Positions 1-5,065 of a DNA stretch of 8,005 bases are shown here, one piece after another; position 1 is the first letter of the stretch, and each line of letters starts with the position of its first letter. The notes under the pieces were generated by a model. The model was given only the letters and a program-made list of their open reading frames with translations, was not told the DNA's origin and made no database searches. The DNA comes from Verrucomicrobiota bacterium. Its GTDB lineage: Bacteria > Verrucomicrobiota > Kiritimatiellia > Kiritimatiellales > Tichowtungiaceae. Where the stretch lies: NCBI GenBank assembly GCA_020853375.1, contig JADYZA010000137.1, positions 1-8,005 of the forward strand, in the 5' to 3' direction. Position numbers and translations under genes: made by a program.

Positions 1-297
1 CTAGAGCAAACTCGTGAAGTTCAAAATTTTACAGCCGGAATGACGTTCGAGGCGTATCAAACCGACCGGAAAACACAGGCGGCGGTAGAGCGCAAATTTG
101 AGATTATCGGCGAAGCGCTCAACCGGATTCATAATGCTGACCAGGAATTGCTGGAGCGGATCCGCGACTACCGGAGCATCATTTCATTCCGCAACATTCT
201 GGCTCACGGCTATGATTCGGTGGAAGATCGCGTTGTCTGGGGAATTATCGAAAATGACCTTAACACCCTGATCGAAGATACCAATGAACTGCTCTAA
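1..297 (+). CDS. hepT: HepT-type HEPN ribonuclease toxin (DUF86), 5' end cut by window
   Basis: This is the toxin of a MntA-HepT (minimal nucleotidyltransferase/HEPN) toxin-antitoxin pair. Family members cleave RNA and are neutralised when the partner MntA adds AMP to the HEPN tyrosine. The frame is open from base 1 (it begins LEQTREVQNFTAG), so the internal ATG at base 40 is very unlikely to be the true start. The FTAGMTFEAY stretch is usual HepT sequence well after the N-terminus. The HEPN motif RX4HXY is intact as RNILAHGY, with Arg at 190-192, His at 205-207 and Tyr at 211-213. The IIGEALNRI helix also fits the family. Roughly the first 15-25 residues are missing. The antitoxin gene mntA usually lies directly upstream and would be outside the window. 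The gene ends in TAA, 120 nt before the pilin start. Family is confident; activity is inferred. Confidence 0.88.
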   Translation, partial: LEQTREVQNFTAGMTFEAYQTDRKTQAAVERKFEIIGEALNRIHNADQELLERIRDYRSIISFRNILAHGYDSVEDRVVWGIIENDLNTLIEDTNELL

Positions 298-346
298 ACC
301 GATTCGTATCACCGTTGGCGCATCCGCTCAGAATAGAGGGATTTTG

Positions 347-357
347 TAATATATAAA
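347..357 (+). promoter_or_regulatory. Possible -10 region upstream of the pilin gene
   Basis: The AT-rich string TAATATATAAA contains two overlapping hexamers resembling a sigma70 -10 box (TAATAT and TATAAA). It is the most promoter-like stretch in the 120-nt spacer between hepT and the pilin gene. No good -35 hexamer lies at 16-18 nt spacing; TTGGCG at 315-320 is 26 nt away from TAATAT. If used, it would give a leader of about 55-60 nt. This is a weak call from sequence resemblance alone. Confidence 0.2.
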
Positions 358-402
358 GCAGTACAGGAGTAGGGCTGAGTTTTGTTCTTGAAGGTAACTC
401 TC

Positions 403-407
403 AGGAG
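403..407 (+). promoter_or_regulatory. Shine-Dalgarno site fixing the pilin start at 418
   Basis: AGGAG lies 10 nt before ATG 418. The frame can also be opened at a TTG at 382, but that start has no ribosome site and would put 12 extra charged residues before an already complete prepilin leader. The site therefore decides the start. Confidence 0.7.
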
Positions 408-417
408 AAACGAAAAA

Positions 418-804
418 ATGAAAATGGCCCTCAAAGGGTTCACCCTTGTTGAAGTTATCATTGTGGTGGCGATTATTGGGCTCCTATCCGCAATCGGCAT
501 ACCGTACGTCATTGGTGTTCATAGTCGCGGGGTGTTGAGCGCTCAGTTGCGCAATATTACTGAGGTGAATAAGGCCAAGGCGGTATTGACTCTGCCTGTA
601 GGCAATACGGTGGGCGCAATGAGTGCGACCCGCGAAACTCCGATCACTCAAGGAACCGAGGGTATGAGTAATCTGCTGAAAGTTCTGAAAATTAGCAGCA
701 TGTACGATCTTTCCGTAGGCGGGTATGTGATTAACCTCGGATCGACGGTCGGTGATACTACCAGCTATAACCTTCCCTCAGGCGCACCTCGTCCAGATCA
801 TTAA
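418..804 (+). CDS. Type IV pilin-like / pseudopilin protein with prepilin cleavage motif
   Basis: This is a 128-residue prepilin-like protein. The leader MKMALKG is followed by FTLVEVIIVVAIIGLLSAIG, so prepilin peptidase (PilD) should cut after Gly7 and leave an N-methylated Phe1 with the conserved Glu5. The hydrophobic helix runs to about residue 30 and serves as membrane anchor and assembly spine. The remaining roughly 95 residues form a short globular part with no cysteine, so the disulfide loop of classical type IVa pilins is absent. It includes a KAVLTLP stretch at about residue 54 and a Gly/Ser/Thr-rich tail. Products of this size may be minor pilins, type II secretion pseudopilins or pilin-like surface proteins. 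No assembly genes (pilB, pilC, pilD, gspE) are nearby, so the partner machine cannot be named. Its TAA stop shares the TTAA at 801-804 with the stop of the convergent alkD-like gene. Confidence 0.85.
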   Translation: MKMALKGFTLVEVIIVVAIIGLLSAIGIPYVIGVHSRGVLSAQLRNITEVNKAKAVLTLPVGNTVGAMSATRETPITQGTEGMSNLLKVLKISSMYDLSVGGYVINLGSTVGDTTSYNLPSGAPRPDH

Positions 805-1508
805 GCCGTGTAATCCTTTGTTCCGTTAAGATAAGCGAGGCGTGTGGGTTCGGGGAAGCGTTCAATGGCATAGCGGAGCATAGTCCGCGGCATTTGTTTG
901 TAGCGCGGCAGAAGAAAATCCTCTTCGACTTTCAAATCGCGTTTGCCGACCTCTCGGAGCATCCAGCCTGCGGCTTTGTGCATCAAATCCTGTTTGTCGG
1001 TTAATAACAGATCGGCGATGGCGAGCGTATCGGCGAACTGATTGCGGCGGATGAAGTAAAAGGTGGCGATGATGGCGATGCGCCGTTCCCAGAGGCTTTT
1101 TGACTTCGCCAGTTTATAGAGCGGTTGACGGTTTCTTTCGAAAAGATGTGCGCCTACAATTTGCGCAGCGGTGACATCGACTAGATCCCAGTTGTTGATG
1201 CGGTGTGCATTGGCCAGATAGGCGCTGTAGATGGTGGTTTTGTTTTCTCCACGTTCGTACTGAAGAACCAATACCAATAACGCCAGCAGGCGGATTTCGT
1301 GAAAGGGCGACTGTAAAAGTTCAACGGCGTCATTGAGCGTGATATCGCGGTGTTCTTTGGCCAGTTTACGGAGAACGGGAACTTTGATGCCGAGGAAGAG
1401 GTCTCCTTCGCCGTACTGTCCGGGGCCGGTTTTAAAAAACCGCATGGCGTGTTCGGCGGCGGATTTGTTTTCCAGTGCCTTTAACTGCTTTGTAATTTTC
1501 TCTGGCAT
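801..1508 (-). CDS. DNA alkylation repair protein, AlkD-like HEAT-repeat glycosylase
   Basis: This 235-residue all-helical protein has the size and pattern of the AlkD family. Such proteins flip out and excise alkylated bases such as 3- and 7-alkylpurines, using HEAT-like repeats to cradle the DNA. The key residues known from Bacillus cereus AlkD (Trp109, Asp113, Trp187) have matches here: Trp107 and Asp111 in INNWDLVD with the same spacing, and Trp182 in AAGWMLREVG. SLWERRIAI at 138-146 supplies the basic groove residues. The N-terminal KTGPGQYGEGD and LGIKVP motifs (about 26-44) are also typical. The gene is last in the tmk-holB-alkD operon. Its ATG overlaps the holB stop as TAATG, sharing one base, which suggests translational re-initiation; no clear Shine-Dalgarno site is seen. 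The family is confident, while the exact substrate is inferred. Confidence 0.88.
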   Translation of the reverse strand: MPEKITKQLKALENKSAAEHAMRFFKTGPGQYGEGDLFLGIKVPVLRKLAKEHRDITLNDAVELLQSPFHEIRLLALLVLVLQYERGENKTTIYSAYLANAHRINNWDLVDVTAAQIVGAHLFERNRQPLYKLAKSKSLWERRIAIIATFYFIRRNQFADTLAIADLLLTDKQDLMHKAAGWMLREVGKRDLKVEEDFLLPRYKQMPRTMLRYAIERFPEPTRLAYLNGTKDYTA

Positions 1509-2443
1509 TAAACCATCTGCGCGAAAAAGTTGTTGAATACCAGTTCGACAGGCAGGTTGCGGTCAAACTGACGATTTATCTCGTCCACCGACGCCATTCG
1601 ACGAAGTGCTTCGGCCCGTGTGCAGAGCATCGCCTGTCGCTTGAGGGGCTCCAGATCGTCCTGAAAATGCAGGGCGGACTCGCCCTGTTCCAGCACCAGC
1701 ATCAGCACGTCGCGGTGCCATTGGAGTAGGGTGCGCAGGATTTCGGTGCGCGATTCAATCAATCGAGCGTTGGATCGGGCGGCGAGCAGATCTTTCGCTT
1801 CTTTGGCCGACAAACCTTCCGGAAGGCGGTCAGACTCTTCTGCTTCAAACTCTTCCTGCAGTTCGTTAAGGATGCCGGCAATCCTCCCAGTGAAAAGTCC
1901 GGCTTCAGGAATGCTTGTTGGCGGCAACTTGCCGAGAATATTGAGCAACGGGTCTTTCCAATGTCTGGAAATCTCCTCGTCTTCATCGGAGAGCGAGATG
2001 CGCTGGCAGCGCGATAGAATGGTTGGCAGTAAAGCCTGGGGTTCGTCGCTGATCAGAATCAGCACGGTTTTGGCCGACGGCTCTTCCAGCGTTTTTAAAA
2101 AAGCATTGGATGCTTCGGCGGTCAGACGGTCAGCGCATAGAATCACGCCGGCCTTCCATCCGCCCGCAAACGAGGTTTGGGAGAGCTGGCGGATCAAGTC
2201 TCGCACTTCATCAATCAGGATTTGCCGACTTTTGCTTTGCGGTTCGATCCAGACGATATCGGGATGGGCGCGTGTCTGAACCTGCGGATGGTTGTTGAAA
2301 ATCAGATTGAGCAGTTTTTCGGCGAACCGGAGCGCCGCGCCGTGCGGCGCGCCCTGCAACAGATAGGCATGCGCCAGATGACCGTTCCGCCAGCTCGCTT
2401 CGATGCCTGTCCAGGCGGAACTAAATTGATTGCCGGAAGACAT
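1508..2443 (-). CDS. holB: DNA polymerase III delta' subunit (clamp loader)
   Basis: This 311-residue protein is the delta' subunit of the clamp-loader complex, which opens the beta clamp and places it on primed DNA. Supporting motifs are AHAYLLQG at 24-31, HPD at 60-62, ADRLTAEASNAFLKTLEEP at about 104-122, and the SRC motif (144-146) in TILSRCQRI, where Arg145 acts as an arginine finger toward the neighbouring ATPase subunit. The Walker A site is degenerate (GAPHGAAL, no lysine), as expected for delta', which does not hydrolyse ATP. The four-cysteine zinc module usually found just before HPD is missing. The C-terminal 90 residues form a helical collar-like region. The gene starts 23 nt inside tmk, so the two are coupled. 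A TTCCA dyad lies inside the coding region at codons 158-163. Confidence 0.88.
   Translation of the reverse strand: MSSGNQFSSAWTGIEASWRNGHLAHAYLLQGAPHGAALRFAEKLLNLIFNNHPQVQTRAHPDIVWIEPQSKSRQILIDEVRDLIRQLSQTSFAGGWKAGVILCADRLTAEASNAFLKTLEEPSAKTVLILISDEPQALLPTILSRCQRISLSDEDEEISRHWKDPLLNILGKLPPTSIPEAGLFTGRIAGILNELQEEFEAEESDRLPEGLSAKEAKDLLAARSNARLIESRTEILRTLLQWHRDVLMLVLEQGESALHFQDDLEPLKRQAMLCTRAEALRRMASVDEINRQFDRNLPVELVFNNFFAQMV
1955..1971. repeat. TTCCA-type dyad, copy 1, inside holB
   Basis: A perfect 6-bp inverted repeat, TTTCCA - ATGTC - TGGAAA, with a 5-nt loop. It shares TTCCAA-N4-TGGAAAYC with two other dyads in this window (3117-3131 and 6193-6209), all in the same orientation. Here it falls in coding sequence and encodes ISRHWK (residues 158-163) of delta', just after the SRC region. 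Its function is unknown. Confidence 0.6.
2332..2350. repeat. GC-rich inverted repeat inside holB
   Basis: A perfect 7-bp inverted repeat, GCGCCGC - GCCGT - GCGGCGC, with a 5-nt loop. It lies within the codons for the degenerate Walker A segment GAPHGAALRF of delta'. The message could form a stable hairpin about 100 nt after the holB start. Alanine and glycine codons in a GC-biased context could also produce it by chance. Confidence 0.4.
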
Positions 2444-3068
2444 CGATCACGGTATCCCAGATTGAAAAGGCGACCGCGTCAGGTTCCTGCGCGGCGTTGA
2501 TGATTCGGAAACGCTTCGGCTCTTCTGCGGCCAGTTTCAGATAGCCCTCACGAATCCTTTCGTGGAATGAGCGGTCTTCCTGTTCAAAACGGTCAGCGGA
2601 CTCGCCGAGCGCGAGGTAGCGCTGGGTAATCCGTTCAAAGCCAGTGGCGACGTCCAGATCGAGCAATAAGGTCAGGTCGGGGGAAACGCCGTTAATCGTA
2701 AAGCGGTTGATGGCCTGAATCTCTTCGACGGGAAGTCCGCGTCCGCAACCTTGGTAAGCGGTGGTTGAGTCCATGAAACGGTCGCAGATTACCCAGACAC
2801 CTTTTTTGAGGTGCGGGCGGATTACTTTTTCCACGAGCTGGTTGCGGCTGGCCTCGAAAAGAAGCAGTTCGGCCCGCTCGCAGGGGGCTTCGCCAGCCTG
2901 GTTATGCTGAAGGATATTGCGGATTGCTTCGCCGATCGCTGTGCCGCCCGGTTCGCGGGTATAAACGGCTTCGATACCGCATCCGGCCAGCCGCCGGATT
3001 AGCGTCTTGGCCTGAGTTGACTTGCCGGAGCCTTCTGGCCCTTCCAAGGTTATGAATTTGCCGCTCAT
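2421..3068 (-). CDS. tmk: Thymidylate kinase (dTMP kinase)
   Basis: Phosphorylates dTMP to dTDP with ATP, an essential cytosolic step toward dTTP. The 215-residue length is normal. The P-loop is GPEGSGKST at 10-18, the REPGGT motif at 38-43 helps bind substrate, and CDRFMDSTTAYQG at 95-107 carries the DRF/Y motif and substrate-binding residues. DLTLLLDLD at 131-139 is the following strand. The LID region (about 147-165) contains Arg150 and Arg160, and the P-loop has no arginine, which fits bacterial type II enzymes. The ATG at 3068 is the only sensible start because an in-frame TAA lies 12 nt upstream. No convincing Shine-Dalgarno site precedes it. It is the first gene of the tmk-holB-alkD operon; tmk-holB adjacency is common in bacteria. 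It is transcribed divergently from the unknown gene starting at 3152. Confidence 0.95.
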   Translation of the reverse strand: MSGKFITLEGPEGSGKSTQAKTLIRRLAGCGIEAVYTREPGGTAIGEAIRNILQHNQAGEAPCERAELLLFEASRNQLVEKVIRPHLKKGVWVICDRFMDSTTAYQGCGRGLPVEEIQAINRFTINGVSPDLTLLLDLDVATGFERITQRYLALGESADRFEQEDRSFHERIREGYLKLAAEEPKRFRIINAAQEPDAVAFSIWDTVIDVFRQSI

Positions 3069-3085
3069 AGGGAAAAGAAGTTAAC

Positions 3086-3095
3086 CGCGAAAGCG
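3086..3095. repeat. Small GAAA-loop dyad in the tmk upstream spacer
   Basis: CGC - GAAA - GCG, a 3-bp stem with a GNRA-type tetraloop on the plus strand. Alone it would be ignored, but it is the first of three dyads packed into 46 nt of the 83-nt divergent spacer. Confidence 0.25.
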
Positions 3096-3102
3096 CCGAA
3101 AT

Positions 3103-3115
3103 GCAACTTCGTTGC
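3103..3115. repeat. GCAAC-TTC-GTTGC inverted repeat
   Basis: A perfect 5-bp inverted repeat with a 3-nt loop, separated by one base from the TTCCA dyad at 3117-3131. It sits about 35 nt upstream of the tmk start and about 37 nt upstream of the unknown gene. It could be an operator half of a divergent control region or a leader hairpin; nothing shows which. Confidence 0.4.
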
Positions 3116-3116
3116 C

Positions 3117-3131
3117 TTCCAAAGCTTGGAA
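3117..3131. repeat. TTCCA-type dyad, copy 2, divergent spacer
   Basis: TTCCAA - AGC - TTGGAA, a perfect 6-bp inverted repeat that can also be read as TTCCA-N5-TGGAA. It is followed by ACC, so it matches the consensus TTCCAA-N4-TGGAAAYC shared with copies 1 and 3. It lies 20 nt before the ATG of the unknown membrane protein and about 49 nt before tmk on the other strand. It could be a regulator site for either gene or a member of a dispersed repeat family. Confidence 0.6.
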
Positions 3132-3151
3132 ACCCGGAGTAGGATGCTGGC

Positions 3152-3814
3152 ATGAGAAAGCTGATTAGAACCGTTTTCGGACTGCTGGCGATGGTGGCGG
3201 TCATTTTTATTTCCGGAACGCTTTTTTACGGCACCAAAACCGTCCACGACCTGCTCGGAGAAAATAAGAAGCTCAAGGTGGCGCTGGCAACGCTGACACG
3301 CGAAGACCAGATCGGCTATGCCAAAGTCGTTCGGCAGGAAACCCGTGCCGGAAAACTTTACACGGTGGTCCGTTTTGTCGAAACGGCCCGCGACGATCGG
3401 CTTAAAACGGTTTTGGAAAAGGAATATGAGATTGAGGGCGACACGGTTCACTTCGACGCGCTGGTTGTCACCTTTGCCGATCAGGCCGTTATGGATGGCA
3501 AGGAGCGTTCGCTTTACCTTTGGCGGCGGGTGTACGGAGAAAATCAAATGCCAGCCGAAGGATTTTCGGTTGAAGAACACGGTGCGGAGCCAGCCCGCTA
3601 CGCCGGACTGCTTGCCCGCCTGCGTCTAAAAGACCGAACGGTGTTCTGGAACGCGATCTGGGATTTGGCGAATGACCCCGAATCTCTCCAGCGGTACGGC
3701 ATCAAAGCCATCTACGGCAATGCGGTCTATAAAAAGCTGCGCCCCGGCCTCATTTACGTTTTTAAAATCAGCGCTTCCGGACAGCTCTATCCTGAAACCG
3801 TTCCGGATTTATGA
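3152..3814 (+). CDS. Membrane-anchored protein of unknown function
   Basis: I do not recognise this 220-residue protein. It starts MRKLIR and has one hydrophobic segment at about 7-26, fitting a signal anchor with the rest in the periplasm. The cleavage site is unclear, so a signal peptide is also possible. Residues 30-50 are charged and helical (LLGENKKLKVALATL) and may form a short coiled coil. From about 55 to 130 the pattern alternates as beta strands (TVVRFVET, ALVVTFAD, SLYLWRRVYG). Residues 150-200 look helical (FWNAIWDLANDPESLQRYGIKAIYG), ending in a strand LIYVFKIS. There is no cysteine and no catalytic motif I can name. The start has AGGA at 3141-3144, 7 nt before the ATG. It is divergent from tmk and abuts the convergent DUF167 gene with no spacer, so it is probably a single-gene transcript. 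Confidence 0.75.
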   Translation: MRKLIRTVFGLLAMVAVIFISGTLFYGTKTVHDLLGENKKLKVALATLTREDQIGYAKVVRQETRAGKLYTVVRFVETARDDRLKTVLEKEYEIEGDTVHFDALVVTFADQAVMDGKERSLYLWRRVYGENQMPAEGFSVEEHGAEPARYAGLLARLRLKDRTVFWNAIWDLANDPESLQRYGIKAIYGNAVYKKLRPGLIYVFKISASGQLYPETVPDL

Positions 3815-4111
3815 CTAAGCCAGGGCTTCGGTCAACTTCCTGACCAACTCGGTTTTTTTGATTCCCGTGATGAGTACGGCTTTATTCCGTCCGGTTTCCC
3901 CGGAGGCGATAGAGAGCTGCGAGCGGGGAATGTCCAGTGCGTCGCTGAGGAAGCGGATGAGTGCCGCGTTGGCTTTGCCTTCGACCGGCGGAGCCTGAAG
4001 GCGGACTTTTAGAGCGGCGTCGTGAATGCCTTGTATTTCATTCCTGGAGGCGCGCGGAACGGCCCGCACCGGCAGGACGACTCCTTTAGCTGTTTCACGA
4101 ATCCAGTCCAT
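3815..4111 (-). CDS. DUF167/YggU (UPF0235) family protein
   Basis: This 98-residue cytosolic protein belongs to the small, widely conserved DUF167 family, whose biochemical role is not established. The defining motif is LKVRLQAPPVEGKANAAL at 34-51, with PRASRNEIQG before it (19-28) and SGETGRNKAVLI after it (70-81), all in the usual order. The length is typical. In many bacteria this gene lies next to yggT or a proC-type gene, but here it stands alone between convergent and divergent neighbours. Its stop codon directly abuts the stop of the unknown gene on the other strand. It diverges from folD across a 62-nt spacer. No good Shine-Dalgarno site is seen before its ATG. Confidence 0.9.
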   Translation of the reverse strand: MDWIRETAKGVVLPVRAVPRASRNEIQGIHDAALKVRLQAPPVEGKANAALIRFLSDALDIPRSQLSIASGETGRNKAVLITGIKKTELVRKLTEALA

Positions 4112-4113
4112 AG

Positions 4114-4141
4114 TTGAAACCGCCGGAACATTAGGTTAAAA
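4114..4141 (+). promoter_or_regulatory. Weak candidate promoter for folD
   Basis: TTGAAA (4114-4119) lies 16 nt before TTAAAA (4136-4141). The -35 match is good and the -10 match is poor. It would start transcription about 25 nt before the folD ATG. It is the best sigma70-like pair in this divergent spacer, but the call is tentative. Confidence 0.25.
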
Positions 4142-4162
4142 CCCGACATCCGTTAATCCTAA
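4131..4162. repeat. Imperfect dyad next to the folD ribosome site
   Basis: TTAGGTTAA (4131-4139) pairs with TTAATCCTAA (4153-4162) over 9 bp with a single bulged T and a 13-nt loop. The right arm ends directly before the GGAG of the folD Shine-Dalgarno site. It could be an operator or a weak leader hairpin affecting translation. No ligand-binding riboswitch features are seen. Confidence 0.35.
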
Positions 4163-4173
4163 AAGGAGCCCGA

Positions 4174-5061
4174 ATGGCAGCAAAGATTTTAGATGGCAAG
4201 GCAATCGCACAGGATATCCGCACCGAACTGAAGGCGAAAACTGCCGAGCTGAAGAAGCAGGGAATCGTTCCGGGCCTCGGAGTGCTGCTGGTGGGCGAAG
4301 ATCCCGCTTCCCGTTCGTATGTGACCGCCAAAGAAAAAGCCTGCGAAGAAACCGGCCTGTATTCCCGCGAAGTCAAGCTGCCAGCCACCGCCTCCCATAA
4401 AGAAATTCTGGACGTGGTTGAGGCGTTTAATTCCGACGATCGGATCGATGGCATTCTTGTTCAGCTTCCGCTTCCTGACTCATCGATGGAGCAGTCGGTG
4501 ATTGAAGCGATCCGTCCGGAAAAGGACGTGGACGGGTTCCATCCGGTTAATGTGGGGCGCATGATGCTTGGCCTTCCGGCGTTTCTGCCGTGTACGCCGC
4601 ACGGCGTTCTCCAGATTCTGAAGCGCTCTGGCATTAAAACCGATGGCGCTCATGTGGTGGTGATCGGGCGCAGTAACATCGTCGGTCGTCCGCTGGTGAA
4701 CCTGCTCAGCCAGAAAAGCGAGCTGGGCAATGCGACGGTAACGATGTGCCATACCCGCACGAAGAACATGAAGGAACTGACTTTGCAGGCGGACATTATC
4801 GTGGCCGCAGTCGGACGCCCGAAAACGGTCACAGCCGATATGGTTAAACCCGGCGCGGTGGTGATTGATGTCGGCGTTAACCGTGTAACCGATGCAACGG
4901 CCAAGGCCGGGTTCCGGCTGAAAGGCGATGTGGATTATGAAGCGGTGGCTGAAAAAGCCTCGGCAATCACTCCGGTTCCGGGCGGTGTCGGCCCGATGAC
5001 TATCACCATGTTGCTGGCCAATACGGTCGAATCCGCCTGTCGTCGTCACGGGGTAAAATAA
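4174..5061 (+). CDS. folD: Bifunctional methylene-THF dehydrogenase/cyclohydrolase
   Basis: Converts 5,10-methylene-THF through methenyl-THF to 10-formyl-THF, making NADPH, in cytosolic one-carbon metabolism that feeds purine and fMet-tRNA synthesis. The 295-residue length is standard. The catalytic Tyr49 and Lys53 sit in SRSYVTAKEKACEE, Gln97 in ILVQLPLP, and Asp120 in KDVDGFHPVN. The Rossmann NADP-binding segment has GRSNIVGRP at 165-173, and the C-terminal signature PVPGGVGPMT is at 267-276. The start is well supported by AAAAGGAG at 4161-4168, 5 nt before the ATG, the strongest ribosome site in the window. The LptF/LptG-type gene follows after 4 nt, so the two are likely co-transcribed. 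No truncation or missing catalytic residue was seen. Confidence 0.97.
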   Translation: MAAKILDGKAIAQDIRTELKAKTAELKKQGIVPGLGVLLVGEDPASRSYVTAKEKACEETGLYSREVKLPATASHKEILDVVEAFNSDDRIDGILVQLPLPDSSMEQSVIEAIRPEKDVDGFHPVNVGRMMLGLPAFLPCTPHGVLQILKRSGIKTDGAHVVVIGRSNIVGRPLVNLLSQKSELGNATVTMCHTRTKNMKELTLQADIIVAAVGRPKTVTADMVKPGAVVIDVGVNRVTDATAKAGFRLKGDVDYEAVAEKASAITPVPGGVGPMTITMLLANTVESACRRHGVK

Positions 5062-5065
5062 ACTC

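Noticed and set aside
382..417. TTG start for the pilin gene
   Set aside because: No ribosome site, and it would extend the prepilin leader with unneeded charged residues. ATG 418 has AGGAG and a normal leader.
1731..2279. Plus-strand serine/arginine-rich frame of 182 codons
   Set aside because: Antisense to holB and without a motif or ribosome site.
3065..3580. Long open frame on the minus strand (171 codons)
   Set aside because: It lies antisense to the better supported unknown gene, has no family motif and covers the divergent spacer and tmk-proximal region. It looks like a shadow frame.
3817..3828. AAGCC-AG-GGCTT inverted repeat as a terminator
   Set aside because: The loop is only 2 nt (or the stem only 4 bp), no T-tract follows on either strand, and it lies inside the DUF167 coding end.
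4112..4173. Riboswitch (for example a folate/THF type) before folD
   Set aside because: The spacer is only 62 nt and lacks the multi-stem conserved core that a THF riboswitch needs.
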